Positions 43,169 through 55,385 of a stretch of 64,000 nucleotides of DNA are shown piece after piece. The DNA is from Narthecium ossifragum. Lineage: Eukaryota > Streptophyta > Magnoliopsida > Dioscoreales > Nartheciaceae. The stretch's first letter is position 1; each line of letters begins with the position of its first letter. The stretch is taken from contig OY986968.1 in the NCBI GenBank assembly GCA_963920575.1, positions 8,611,485 to 8,675,484 of the forward strand. Direction: 5' to 3'. The translations under genes were made by a program, and so were the position numbers. The notes beneath the pieces are model-generated. The model saw nothing but the letters and a program-made list of their open reading frames with translations. It ran no database searches and was not told the DNA's origin.

Positions 43169-43572
43169 GGAATTTCTTCTTTTAATGGGCCGACTTGACC
43201 AGATCTTTCAACAAAGCACTGGGCCCATTCGCCGGGCTGGGCTGCCTATCCTATTGACGCGAATGAACTTTTCCAGCTGCTTGAACTAACTCAACTTTCC
43301 AGCCCATTTGTAGACGAGGCCGGAATCCCTCAACCTGAAGATGGATGTATAAACCAGACCAGACGGCCTATTAAAAAAAGACTCATACTAGGACCGTGGA
43401 ACCGATTCCGACCGGGTCTCCACGCTTGGGAAATGAAAGTCGTCTAGTCGCCCCCCCAATGGCATGGCATTTATGGCATCAACACTCAAACATACATCAC
43501 GGTCGGGGTGTGCAACGGATCAGGTCACGGGTTGGGTTGGGTTGGAGTTGATATTTCCTATCGCATCCATTA
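43169..43572. other. Intergenic
   Basis: No gene seen; the OSTC-like promoter lies in the left part. Confidence 0.4.
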
Positions 43573-43723
43573 AGGGTTTGTTTGGCAGCCTTGAATTCGC
43601 TGGGATCCAAGAGATGGGAGGGATGCACAGATCTCGTCCACGAGTTTGAATCAACGTCGGACCCGATCGGATCCCAAAAAATGGGATTCCGAAACCCACG
43701 GACCGTCTTGCCAAACAGGCCCA
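43573..43723. mobile_element. Short inverted-repeat element (MITE), about 150 bp
   Basis: The left end GGGTTTGTTTGGCAG and right end CTTGCCAAACAGGCCC are inverted repeats with few mismatches. The size and the GGGCCTGTTTGGCA-type end fit a hAT-like MITE. No target duplication was confirmed. Confidence 0.5.
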
Positions 43724-44091
43724 AACTGTTATTTTGTATGGATTAGAAGGTTGTATAACTTCGTCCAGAAATTCAAGAGGAAATTTCCAAGAGTTGCTGC
43801 TTTTAAGACTAAGACTAGGCTTCGCTATGGGAATCTTTCTTCCCCATAGCAATTTCGTATATGTTTAAAACTTTGTAGAATAATGATGAGCGGTATAGCA
43901 AAAACCTTCTACACGAAAAATGACTAATATAGAGAAACAATATTGTATTATTAAATCACTCTCGATAAGAGGAGCAGCAAACCAATAATGGGAGGAAACA
44001 AATACAAGGGAGAAATTAATAATAATAATAATAAATAAATAAATAAAAAGCAGGAAAACAAAAGAAAGTCTCATAGCAATCCTATTGAGAC
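43724..44091. other. Intergenic, 3' of lipase-like gene
   Basis: Contains an AATAATAAT/AAATAAAT low-complexity stretch at about 44,020-44,046. On the minus strand this is downstream of the lipase stop. Confidence 0.4.
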
Positions 44092-45410
44092 TTAATTCCC
44101 AGCAGGGGGAGGAGGGCGTGCTGGTGTTTGCATCGTGTACAATGACTGAAGCTGCCTACTTATAAGCTTGCCATGATTCAGAGCAAGCTGGAGCTCCATG
44201 TCCTCCGACCACCATTGCTGCAACCCATGAGCTTCAAGAAACTTTTGCGGACCTTTAGATATAACAAACAGCTTTGCAGCCACTTCTCCATGGTTCTCGT
44301 TCGATTTCCCATTGTCCTTACCATCACCTGGAGCAGCCTCCTTGCCGGCAGGATCAGAGTAGTAACAACAAATGTAATCACTGTTGTTGACATACAAATG
44401 TGGCACCCATTTCTTGATCTTGCATAGCTTTCCGTTACTATCAGTGCTATCCTCCATTAAAGTCTCACCATTAGAAGGGAATGCAGCAGCTCTGAGTCTC
44501 TTCCAGACAAACCCGGCCTTCTCGCCGATGACTCTCAAGCTCATGGCCAGCGAAACAGAGGGTGGATTGTACAAATGGCATTCAACAAACACCCCCTGTT
44601 TGGCCAATGCCTTGCCAACTTGAAGAGCAAATCCAGCTCCCAGTGAATGCCCACCTATGCACACATTGCTGCTGCCAAACCTATCAACAAGAGTCTTCAG
44701 AGCTCCCAGAGCCCCATCAAATCTCACAGACCCCTTCAGGCTCTCCCAGGCCAGGAATCTCAGGTCATCCTCTATGTCTCTTCTGATGGTGGGCCTCTTC
44801 AGCAACGTCCCTCGAAGCGCAAGAACCGCCTTTGGAGCTCCAAAGGGCCTCATGAGCACGAAATCAGATAGAGCAGCGGAGCGGTCCCATTCGAGGATCG
44901 CGCCGTATATGGAGCCATCCCTCTCGTCTTCCAGAGTCTGCAGCAGCTTGTACTTGAATGGCTTCCACCATTTTGCAGCGAGACCGTCTTCTTCACTCTT
45001 CTGATCTTGCCGGTCCAGTTCGAGCAGGTACACTGCTTGAACGAAGCACGCCATCGCCATCCTTTTGTAGTTGGGATCTTTCCTGGAGGAAAAAAAAAAA
45101 AAATCAAAAGCAAGTTTTTTTACAACCCAAAGAAGAAAGAAGGGATTCAAATTAATGAAAGGAAGAGGGAAGCTGGCCAATGGACAAACCAGCTGGAGCA
45201 GATGAGGTCTCTCCAATTAGGTGATACAAGGTTGCGAGGACCTGAAACATGGAAAGCATATGGATGTCCCTCCACCACCTCTGGCACTGCCTCCTCTGCT
45301 CCACTCCTCTTTCCTGCTTCCTTGCCTCCTCCTCCAATCTCCTCATCAGAACATTTCTCCACCATGTCACCACCACCCAACTCTTCTCCTCCTCCTCCTT
45401 TTCTCTTCAT
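44092..45410 (-). CDS. Class 3 lipase-like protein (At4g10955-type), two exons
   Basis: My model joins 45,410-45,190 and 45,082-44,092. The donor AGCTG/GTTTGT and acceptor CCTCCAG/GAAAGAT restore SSWKDPNYKRM in frame, giving 403 residues. Exon 1 contributes FHVSGPRNLVSPNW, the family's N-terminal signature. The nucleophile elbow GGHSLGAG is at about 217-224, with the serine at about 220, within an alpha/beta-hydrolase fold. The family is annotated as GDSL esterase/lipase-like but the motif here is GxSxG of lipase class 3. It would hydrolyse an ester; the substrate is unknown. No signal peptide is evident. The C-terminus is Pro-rich. A second possible start is M16. Confidence 0.85.
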
Positions 45411-45968
45411 CTCAAAAACCTTAGCTTAAGCTTTCCACAGCTCTCAAATGGTTTTATTTCTTGTTTTCACTGATCTTTGCTTGTGTGTGTTGGATTCTGA
45501 TGGCATCTATTGTCTGTGAGTGAATGCATATAAATGATTAATAAATGTTTGAGTTTTTTAACGGTCGGATTAGAGCGCGTTTGACCAGTTGATGGATTTG
45601 CGGCTCTAACGGTCGAATTCGGTTCGGATGGATAGGCGACAGGAGCGTCCTCCGCGTATCCAACGGTTGGGATGGGACAACATTGGACTTTAGAGTAGAC
45701 TCGAGGCCACCTATACAAACAAACCATAACGGAGGAAACATGAATTTTGTAACAGATGTGATTTTTATACCAACTCGAATCAAGCTAATGCAATCAAATT
45801 ATGATTTTATTTAAGAAATAGAATATATTCAACGGTTAATTGATGAAAACCCCAGTTTAAAGAGTTTTTTATATATAAAAACCCCATTTAAGATGTTTTT
45901 AAGGTTATAACCCCATTTTAGATGTTTTTTATACTAATATATTAAAAAAGGTCTAAAATGACCTTTTT
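45411..45968. other. Upstream region of lipase-like gene
   Basis: No gene seen. Near 45,850-45,930 AACCCCA-type phrases repeat about every 30 bp (AACCCCAGTTTAA, AACCCCATTTAAGATG, AACCCCATTTTAGATG). Confidence 0.4.
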
Positions 45969-47715
45969 TGTGAGGGCATGCCCCTCTACCCTTGCGGCTC
46001 GTTGTAGACCGCAAGGGCAATTTGATAAATTGTGCCTTGTTGGTTTGTTTCACACCCCGCGTGTGTACACACTGATCTTATTTGTGTCAGTGTTTGATTA
46101 GAATGGTTAGGTGAACCCGGGATCGGAAGATCCGAGCTTGGGTTTGTGTTTTAGCCCAAGTTTGTGTTTATGGGCAAAGGAGATCGATCTTTCTTGCTAA
46201 GGAGTCAATCTTCCTGTGCTAGTTCTAGTCTTGGCGGTGAATTTTGAGAGGACGGCCGCCGTTGGCAGTCGCTCTCCACTGTCAGAGGGAGAGAGGACTT
46301 TCTCTCCTCTCCTCTCCCTCATCCTTATCCTCTCCCCCTTTCCTGGCTTTTCCTCTTCCCCTTCTTCCTCTTCTCCTTCTCCTTCTTCTTCCTTCTTCCT
46401 GCGGCTCTGCTTCCCCTGTTTTCCGGCAGCTTCTTCTTCCTCTCCGTTCTCCCTCCTCCGGCCACCGTTTTGGGCGTTTGAAGGCTCGTTGGATCCGTGG
46501 CGGCGTGAGGAAGATCCCTGGTGTGGTTTGAAGCTGGGTTGGTGACTGGTTAGCTGAGAATCAACCAAGGATTTGCATTTTCAGTAGATTTCTACCTACG
46601 TGAGGTAGTTTAGGGGCTCTCTCTTGATCTAGCCGTTAGATCTTGTTGTTCTTGGTATTTTTGGATGCCTCTTGCTTAGTGTAATTTATGTTGTAAGTTT
46701 CATAAGCTTTGGTTGAGATTTTAGTAGTATTTTAAGCATGTTTAATCTCGAATTTTCTGATTTTCTGTTGTTCTTGAAGAATAGCCAGTTTACGGCGTGT
46801 TTTCCGATCAGTACGTGCATGGTCTTGGGTTATGATGAACATAAGAGTTGTAGATCTTTGAATCTACTCTCAAACCCAACTAATTTCAGAAATTTCTAAT
46901 GTTCCTACGATTTGTTATGAATTTCGTATGGGTGGGCTACGTTGCAGCAAGTAATGGTAAGTTAGTGAGATTAGCGGTTTTGATTAGTGTTTTCCTGTTA
47001 ATCGAGCCGTTAGATGTTTCCCGCTTTTGGATATGTTGATCCCAACATGTTGATCTATGGTTGTTTAAGTTGGATGGCGAATCCGACGCCGTTTTGACAT
47101 CGGATCGACCGGGTTAATTAGCCTCTAAGTAGAGAATTTTGATGATTTAAATAATATTATATGTTCAGAACATATAATATTATATTTTACTATTCATCAT
47201 AGTTTTCGGGGTTGCTTTCCGTTGCAGGAGTCCGCGGTTGACGGTCGCGGTACCGTCGTAATGTCAGGACCCGCTGCAGATTGGCTGCCAGCGGTTGGTA
47301 GTACCGCTGAAGTGATCCAGTTGGACTTGTATGCTATCTTTATCATACTGTTGCATGCTTACCTCTTACTTGTGTATGTTCATTGTATGCATCTTTATTG
47401 TGTATTAGTTGCATGATTAGGGCGTGGGCGATCTGTGGGTCGGCGTCCCGAGGCTGGAAGCTCGGATTTAGCCCTAGGACCGTGGTTGGGTAGTTTGGAC
47501 CCGGTTCGAATTGTGGTGTCCAGTCAAACTTGATGATAGACTTAGATGACTGGTACACCTGTTCTTGATGCCGGTTTTCTATATAAGCCATGTCCCTGTC
47601 CTTCTCTTTCCTTCTCTTCTCCTGTCGTTTTCTCTCATTCTCTCTCCTTCGGCTGAGCTAGGGCTTGGAGACGCGGCTTTCGGAGCTCGGATCTTTGCGG
47701 CTTGACTGGTTGGAC

Positions 47716-48309
47716 TAGGGGTGGCAATTCGGGTTCACGGGTCGAGTTCGGGTCGGGTCGGGTACTGACCCGTTTAATAAAGGCCAAACCCGAACCCGAC
47801 CCGTTTAATAAACGGATCAGGTTTATCAACCCATACCCGACCCATTTATAAACGGGTCAACCCGACCCGTTTAACCCGTTTATTAAACGGTCGATAAATG
47901 GGTCGGGTCGGGTCGACCCGTTTAACAACAATTTGACCCGTTTAACAACAATCAAGCAACAAATTATCAACTAATTAATAAAATTATTAAGCAATAAAAT
48001 TACAACATGTTTCAATTACATCCAAACCATCCAACCTAAACAATAAACTTACAACTTGTTTTAATTTTTCTTGATGAGATGAGATCACATTCAAATTAGC
48101 TCTAAAAGTCTAAGTGATATTAAAATTAAACGGGTTAGACGGGTCAACCAGCCTAACCCGCGGGTCGACCCGACCCGACCCATTTATTCACGGGTCGTAA
48201 ACGGGTCGACCTGTTTATAACCCGAACCCGTTAACACCAAACCCAAACCCATTTATTTCGGGTCGGGTTGGGTCGGGTTCACGGGTCAGGACCCGAATTG
48301 CAACCTCTA
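47716..48309. mobile_element. hAT-type MITE with perfect 8-bp duplication GGTTGGAC
   Basis: Ends TAGGGGTGGCAATTCGGGT and, in reverse, TAGAGGTTGCAATTCGGGT. The flanks 47,708-47,715 and 48,310-48,317 are both GGTTGGAC. The body is full of GGGTCGGGTCGG, ACCCGTTTAATAAACGGG-type inverted sequence, with an AT-rich centre. No transposase, so it is non-autonomous. Confidence 0.88.
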
Positions 48310-48717
48310 GGTTGGACGCGTGGAGGAGCTATCCTACTTGATCAAGTAGGTGTTTCTACCTCGATCTTAGGATCGGGTTCTCCTAGGATAGGTTTATTGC
48401 CTTTTTGCTGTAGGAATACTTGTTAGAATGCTATGTAGCTCTTTGTGCATGTAGTGTGGAGGATTTGAAGTATTCCTATCTCGCATTTTCCGTATTCCAA
48501 CGGTTGGTTTCCGTATTATCGCCGTTTTGTCGGTTTTCGTCCGTTTTGACCTAGATAGGAGATTTAACCATCAAAAACTGGATTTCTTCATCCCATTAGC
48601 TTCCCCTTTGTTAATTACACTTGCTTGTAAAATTTCATTAACTTCCAACTTGATTTGATCCTTGAAATCTAAAGAATTGGATTTTCGGCACTGTTCTGAT
48701 GAACTGTGCCTAAGGCT

Positions 48718-49075
48718 CGACAGTCGATCGGTGCATCGACCGTCAAGTATTGATTTGCGCTTTCTGGGCCTGACGGTCGACCGGTGGATCGACGTCACAT
48801 CGTCCGTCAGGCTCTGTCGAGATTTTGGACTCCCACGGTCGATGGATCGATCGACCGCGGGTTCTCTCCCTTTTTCATCCCGCCTCACGGTCGACAGTCG
48901 GATCGACCGTCGCATTGTCCGTGAGGCTCTGTCCCGTTTTGGGCTTTCCAGGGTAGATGGGTGGATCGACCGTCGCCCTTGGGGTTTTCCTCGTTTTGGT
49001 CCCACGGTCGACCGCAGGATCGACCGTGACATCGACCGTAGCCTCAACGGTCGACCGTCGGATCGACCGTGGGCC
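48718..49075. repeat. GGTCGACCGT palindrome array in LTR-2
   Basis: Many copies of CGGTCGACCGT, GGATCGACCGT and CGATGGATCGATCGACCG in about 360 bp, in the same place as the array of LTR-3. ORFs on both strands reading VDRSIDR or RSTVR are palindrome translations. Confidence 0.8.
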
Positions 49076-49503
49076 CTTGAGCAATGTTTTCTGGTTTTTC
49101 TTGGATGGCTTTCACTTGTGTTTGATAGCTAAACATGTTGGGAGGTTGTTGGTACGAGGTTTTCATGAAGTTTTCAAGGGATTTCCATTGAGATTAAGGA
49201 TTGAATCGCATGTTGATTTCCTTTGGGTAAATTGATGATGTGGCTTGCTTTTAAATACATGTGTGGTTGGTAGTTATTTGCTTAACTGTTTGCTTAGCCA
49301 TTAGCTAGCTATGAGTGCTAGCTAATGTGGAATTGTGGAACCTTAGCCTCTTGCCGGCGAGTGTCGAGGGCTATTGTATATCTGCTGAACTTATAACTGA
49401 TGCTATGGCATGTAGAGACATCTAGGATAGATGTTTGCCTAGGCTCATGCATTGTGTGCATTAGAGGTATCTGAGGTTAGGCGGGCGATGGTTTGGGTCG
49501 CCG

Positions 49504-52072
49504 TGTGAGGACCCGTACCTCCAACCTGGTCCGACCGCGTTAGGTCGAGGGTCTGGGTTTGTGGTTTGGCTCGGTTGGCCTTGGGATCGCTGTTTTTGAC
49601 CCCAGTGGCATTTTGATAAATATGCTCCCTGGTGGTCAGTTTCACACCCGCGTTGTACAGATGGCCTTTGATTGATGTATGTGTTTGATTAGAACCTTTA
49701 GGGTGCTTCCGATCGGAAGATCGTGGCTCGATCGGGAGAAATCGAATCGGACGGCTGTGATGGATTCCAGCTTTCTATTTAAACCCCTTTCCTTTCTCTC
49801 TCTCTTTCCTTTTCTTCTCCTCCGGCCTTTCTTTCTCTCTTCTCCCTCTCTCCTTCGGCTGAGCTAGGGCTTGGAGGGTTGATCTTCGCGGAGCGAATCT
49901 TGGCGATCGGACGTGGGGGATGCGTGGAGGAGCTGCCCTATCTCTTCAAGTAGGTGTTTCTACCTCGATCTTTGGATCGGGTTCTCCTAGGATAGGTTTA
50001 ATGCCTTTTCGCTGTACGAATACATGTTAGAATGCTGTGTAGCTTGTAGCACTTGTGGTGTGGCTCGTTTTCAGTATTCCTACGTTGCGATTTCGGTATT
50101 TTAACGGTTGGTTTTCCGTATTCTCGCCGTTTATCGGTTTTCGGCCATTTTAACCTAAATTGATGATTTAACCGTTGAAAATATGATTTCTTTGCACCAT
50201 TGGATTCCCCATCGTTAATTACACATGTTTGCAAAGTTTCATCTATTTTCAACTAAATTTGATCCTTGAAATCCAAGAAATTGGATTTCCGGCACTGTTT
50301 TGATGAACTGCGCCTAAGGATCGACGGTCGATCGATGCATCGACCGTCAAGTGTTGTTTTACGCTTTCTGGGCCTAGCGGTCGACCGTCGCATCGACCGT
50401 CGGGCTCTGTCGCGATTTTAGACTCCCACGGTCGATGGATCGATCGACCGCGGGATCTTCTCCTTTTCGCCTTTTACCTGATGGTCGACCGTCGCATCGA
50501 CTGTCAGGCGCTGTTTGGTTTTGGGTTTCCCAGGGTCGATGTGTGGATCGACCGTCGCCCTTTGGTTTTCTTCGTGATGGCTTCACGGTCGACCGTGGCA
50601 TCGACCGTGGCCTCACAGTCGATCGGTGGATCGACCGTCGCATCGACCGTGGGCCCTTGAACATGGTTTTTTTGGTTTTTCTTGGATGGCTTTCAATCGT
50701 GATTGATCTTTAAACATGTTGGGAAGCTTTTAAACGGATTTTGTAGTGTTTTCAAAGGATTTCTATCGAGTTTGAGGATCGATTCGAGTGTTTTCCTTTT
50801 TGGACGAATCTATGGTTTTGATCGCATTTAATAAGTGTTTGATAAGTAGTTAAATGCTATTTTGGATTGCTTAACCATTAGCTAGCTATGAGTGCTAGTT
50901 AATGAGGAATTGTGGAACCTTAGCCTGTTGCCGGCGAGTGCCGAGGGCTATTGTATAACTGTGGCCAGTTACCTGCGGGGTAACTGTGGAACCTTAGTCT
51001 GTCAGGTGCGTGTGAGCACTGAAGACTTTTGTATATCTATGTTTCATGCTTTGCTCAGATGTTTGTTGGTTAGCATAGATTTTCTGTATTTGAGGCCTTT
51101 GCTATGCTTACCCTTTGGCTAGCTGTAAGCTATGCCTAGCCCTGTATAATGGATGACATCTTGTTGCATGCTTATATCTTGTTATCTGTGCCTGAGCATC
51201 GCATGCATCTTGATTGCATTAGAGGCATCTGAGGTTAGGCGGGCGATGGGTTGATCGCCGATCCGAGGCTCTCGGGTAGCTCGGATCTAGCCATTAGGAC
51301 CGCGGCTGGGTAGTCAGGTTTAGGGTGTTTGTTTAATCAGATCTTGTGTTATTGAGGATGCACGCTAGTTGACTCTGATCAGTGTTGAGGTTTAGAGGTC
51401 GTGTTGTCTTCCAAAGCCAAATGCTAAGGATGGATGTTGATGCGTTCCCGACGTGGTTCCCCAAGGCTTGGTATTCCAGCTTGGGAAGGGTGATCTTGCA
51501 TGTTACTGTTCCTTGGCCTCCTGGTAACTTGTTCAGGAGAGAGGTTTCATGACAAGAGCCCTTTGGACATCAACTGGGTTATGGGACCCGTGGCATCCGT
51601 TAGACTTAGGCTGGAAGACAACACTGTTGTTGTTTTCCTCCTTTCAGTGTGCCGTAGAGTAGAGCCCTACTGAGCTTATCGCTCACTCCTACCCGGGCTG
51701 CGTTTGCAGGTGCAGGCGCAAGTTCTTCTTCAGTAGAGCCGGCGAATCAGCTTTTGGTGGCGCGACTACATCCAGAGGTGTTTGAGGTTGCTGGAGGACC
51801 GACTGTTGTACTTTTGGCAGATTTTGTAAATTATGTACATTTGAGGAACTTTGAGATTATTATGTATAATATTCTTTCATTGGAAGATTTGTATCAAATA
51901 TTGAATCAGTACAACATGATGTATTTGTAAATTGAGTTTCTGTTTCACCTCTGGAATACTTTTGTTTAAGTTTTTCTATAATTCCGCTCTGTATCACGCC
52001 AGCTGGAGATGAATAGTGTAGGTTTCCCCTCACGCCTCGGCTCGAATGGGTTTTCTGGGTCGGGGTGTGACA
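49504..52072 (+). mobile_element. Solo LTR inside LTR-2 (LTR-3), target duplication CGCCG
   Basis: Starts TGTGAGGACCC and ends GGGGTGTGACA, 2,569 bp, with CGCCG at 49,499-49,503 and 52,073-52,077. It inserted into a sister LTR: the flank ...GGGTCGCCG|ATCCGAGGCT matches its own internal segment near 51,265. TATA-like TCTATTTAAACCCC lies near 49,775. It contains a CCTTAGCCTCTTGCCGGCGAGTG-type block and its weak repeat (about 50,920 and 50,990). Confidence 0.88.
50318..50660. repeat. GGTCGACCGT palindrome array in LTR-3
   Basis: Palindromes such as GACGGTCGATCGATGCATCG and GGTCGACCGTCGCATCGACC, about 540 bp downstream of the TATA-like site, in contrast with the gypsy and copia arrays that lie upstream of TATA. 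Confidence 0.8.
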
Positions 52073-53587
52073 CGCCGATCCGAGGCTTCGGGTAGCTCGG
52101 ATCTAGTCTTAGGACCGTGGCTGGGTAGTTAGGATTAGGGGTGATTGTTTAATCGAATCTCTTGTTATTGAGGATTTGCGATAGTTGACTCTGATCAATG
52201 TTTGCGGTTTAGAGGTCGTGTTGTCTTCCAAGGCCAAGTGTTAAGGATGAGTGTCGATGCGTTCCCGACGTGGTTCCCCAAGGCATGGTATTCCTGCTTG
52301 GGTAAGGGTGATCCTGCATGTTACTGTTTCGTGGCCTCCTGGTAACATGTTCAGGAGAGAGGTTTCATGGCAGGAGCCCTTGGGACATCGACAGGGTTGT
52401 GGGACCCGTGGCATCCGTTAGACTTGAGCGGGGAGGCAACACTGTTGTTGTTTTCCTCCTTTCAGTGTGCCGTAGAGTAGAATCTTACTGAGCTTATCGC
52501 TCACTTCTATCCGGGCTGCGTTTGCAGGTGCAGGCGGCAGTTCTTCGTCTGTGAAGCCGGCGGGATCGGCCTTTGGCGGCGGGAGTACATCCAGAGGCGC
52601 TTGAGGTTTTGCTGGAGGATAAAACTGTTGTACCTTTTTTTTTGATAATATATATGTTGTAAACATTTCGAGGACTTTTGGGATTATGTATTATATCTAT
52701 CCTTGGAAGACTTTTGTATCAAATATTGAACAGTACAACTGATGTTATATATATTGAATATATGTTTACCTCTGGATTATAATTTGTTTAAATTTATCCG
52801 TCTTTCCGCATTTGTATCGCGCCAATTGAAGATGAATAGAGATAGGAAGCCTCACGCCCCGTCCTGGATGGGTTTTCTGGGTCGGGGTGTGACATGTAGT
52901 GCCTTTCCCTGCTTGTGAGCCAGCAGCGTTGTTCCTGCTTACTGAGTGTGACTTGACATGTGACCAGTTCGGCTGGAAGACCATGATCGTGGGCCTCAGG
53001 GACACGTGGTGGGGTTATGGGGCCCCTGTATACACCCAGGTCTTACTTGAGGGTGACACTGTTGTGTTTCTCTCTTTCTTCTGTGTGTCGTAGTGTAGAA
53101 CCCTACTGAGCTTTATGCTCACTTCTACCCGAGCTGCGTTTTGCATGTGCAGGCGTTAGCTCCTCTTCGATGGCCCCTACCGGGCAGTTGGTCGGTGGTG
53201 CGGTGGCGCCATGCGAAGTTTGAGAGGTAGCGATCTTTTACAGCTTTAAATCTATGTTAGTTAGTCTCCTACGGGAGTGTTTAAATGTTGTATTTGAATC
53301 TTCCCCTCTCCGAGGATATATATATTAAATTCACTTGGGTTTTATAATCTTGTGTTCGATGTTTGCTCTATTATGTCTTTTAAATTGAGGGTGTTTGTGA
53401 GGAATTGTTAGAGAGACCAATAGGTTAGAGGGAACCCTCGCCAGTATTTTTCGTGTTTCGTTAGGTTCCGGTTAGCGTCGCCCGACCCAGTTGGGCTTTC
53501 GCGGGTCGGGGCGTGACATTCTTGCTAATTGAATTTAGCAGCTCCACCCCATCAGACTCCAACGCCATCTCCGACGTCCTCCACGGT

Positions 53588-54060
53588 CGCTTACAACCCT
53601 TCCTCCGACCATCTCCGGGCCCGATCCGACCGAGCTCCTCATCCCTCTCCGATCCGGCATCACCCCATCAAACTCCACCTCCTCGCCGCCCTCCAGCTCC
53701 GCCTAGTCCCGGATCCAACGCCCCCTCGCCTCTACAACCCTTCCTCCGACCATCTCCGTGCCCGATCCGGGTGAGCTCCTCTTCCATCTTAGATCTGGCA
53801 TCGCCCCATCAGACTCCACCTCCCCGCCGCTCTCCAGCTCCGCCCAGCCCTAGATCCAACGCCCCCTTGCCTCTACAACCCTTCCTCCGACCATCTCCGA
53901 GTTAGATCTGACCGAGCTCCTCCTCCTTCTCAGATCTGGCATCGCCCCATCATACTCCACCTCTCCGCCCAACCTCCAATCCAACGCCCCCTCGCCTCTA
54001 CAACCCTTCCTTCGACCATCTCCAGGCCCGATCCAGCCGAGCTCTTCCTCCCTCTCAGAT
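53588..54060. repeat. 141-bp tandem repeat, about four copies
   Basis: ACAACCCTTCCTCCGACCAT begins at 53,593, 53,734 and 53,875, and a variant at 54,000 (steps 141, 141, 125). C-rich. The frame is open through the repeat because 141 is a multiple of three, but I see no protein family. Confidence 0.85.
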
Positions 54061-54419
54061 CCAGCACCGCCCCATTAGAGGAGGGATGCGGCGACAATGG
54101 TTGTGTACCGGGCGAGCAAAGAGTCGGCGACGAGGGCGGAGCTCCTCCTCCATCTGAAGTGGCGAACAGGGACGGTGCCTCGCGATAGAGCCGCTTAAGC
54201 CAATGGCAAGCTGAGACGATGTAGTCCTGTCTTCTTGTCGGCTTGGGAGGCGAGCCAGGTGTGGAGATCGAGGAAGAGGAGAGAGAAAACCCGGGGAAAA
54301 TAGGAGAAATAGGGGAAAAAGGCAGAAAAATAGGAAAAAATATGGAAAAAGATAAAGAAACTACCGAAGAAAAGTGGATGTGACTGCAGAGACTCTTGAT
54401 GGAGAATTTCAACTAATTA
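54061..54419. other. No gene recognised
   Basis: Contains purine-rich GGAAAAAATAGG-type sequence; the minus frame 53,930-54,412 is a low-complexity product of it. Confidence 0.35.
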
Positions 54420-55385
54420 AGTTATAATTTGAAGAGTTAAAAAGATGAAAATGCATTTAAAAAGATGAAAATAGAGTTAAAAAGTTGAAAATGCATTTAA
54501 AAGATTAAAATGCATTTAAAAGATTAAAATGCATTTAAAAGATTAAAATGCATTTAAAAAGATTAAAATGCATTTAAAAAGATTAAAATGCATTTAAAAC
54601 GATGAAATAGAGTTAAAAAAGATAAAAATAAAGTTAAAAAGATGAAAATACATTTAAAATGATGAAAATAGAGTTAAAAAGATGAAAATACACGAAAGAC
54701 GAAAATGCATTTAAACATATGAAAATACATGTAAAAAGATGAAAATGCATTTTAAAAGATGAAAATGCATTTAAAAAGATGAAAATGAATTTAGAAAGAT
54801 GAAAATGAATTTAGAAAGATGAAAATAAATTTAAAAAATGAAAATGTAGGAAAGATGAAAATGAATTTAAAAAGATGAAAATGGAGGAAAGATGAAAATG
54901 AATTTAAAAAGATGAAAATGCATTTAAAAAGATGAAAATGCATTTAAAAAAATGAAAATGAATTTAAAAAGATGAAAATACATTGAAAAAGATGAAAATA
55001 CATTTAAGAAGATGAAAATGCATTTAGAAAGATGAAAATGCATTTAGAAAGTTGAAAATGCATTATTAAGATGAAAATGAATTTAAAAAGATTAAAATGC
55101 TTGTAAAAAGATGAAATTGAATTTAAAAAGATGAAAATACATTTAAAAATATGAAAATGCTTCTAAAAAGATGAAAATGAATTTAAAAAGATGACAATGA
55201 ATTTAGAAAGATGAAAATGAATTTAGAAAGATGAAAATGAATTTCAAAAGATGAAAATGCAAGAAAGATGAAAATGAATTTAAAAAGATGAAAATACGTT
55301 TAAAAAGATAAAAATACATTTAAAAGATGAAAATGAGTTTTAGAAAGATAAAAATGAATTTAAAAAGATAAAAATGCATTTTTGT
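54420..55385. repeat. AT-rich minisatellite, 20-bp unit
   Basis: About 48 degenerate copies of GATGAAAATGCATTTAAAAA (variants AATTTA, CATTTA, GAATTTAGAAA). Very low G+C; it could form a matrix-attachment-like region, which is speculation. Confidence 0.95.

Larger units (their letters stand above)
47520..52894 (+). mobile_element. Middle LTR of the nest (LTR-2)
   Basis: Same family, ending GGGGTGTGACA at 52,894. Its left end is lost or diverged near 47,520. It includes a TATA-like TCTATATAAGCC (about 47,578), a hAT MITE at 47,716-48,309, GTCGACCGT palindromes at 48,718-49,075 and the inner LTR-3 at 49,504-52,072. Confidence 0.6.
45969..53518 (+). mobile_element. Outer LTR of a three-level nest (LTR-1)
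   Basis: It starts TGTGAGGGCATGCC and ends GGGGCGTGACA; flanks are TTTTT and TTCTT (4 of 5 match). Its own sequence is 45,969 to about 47,510 and 52,895-53,518; the middle is filled by younger LTRs of the same family. It contains the GC-rich leader that matches the solo LTR at 11,186-13,490. Frames such as 46,216-46,545 lie in that leader and are not treated as genes. Confidence 0.65.
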
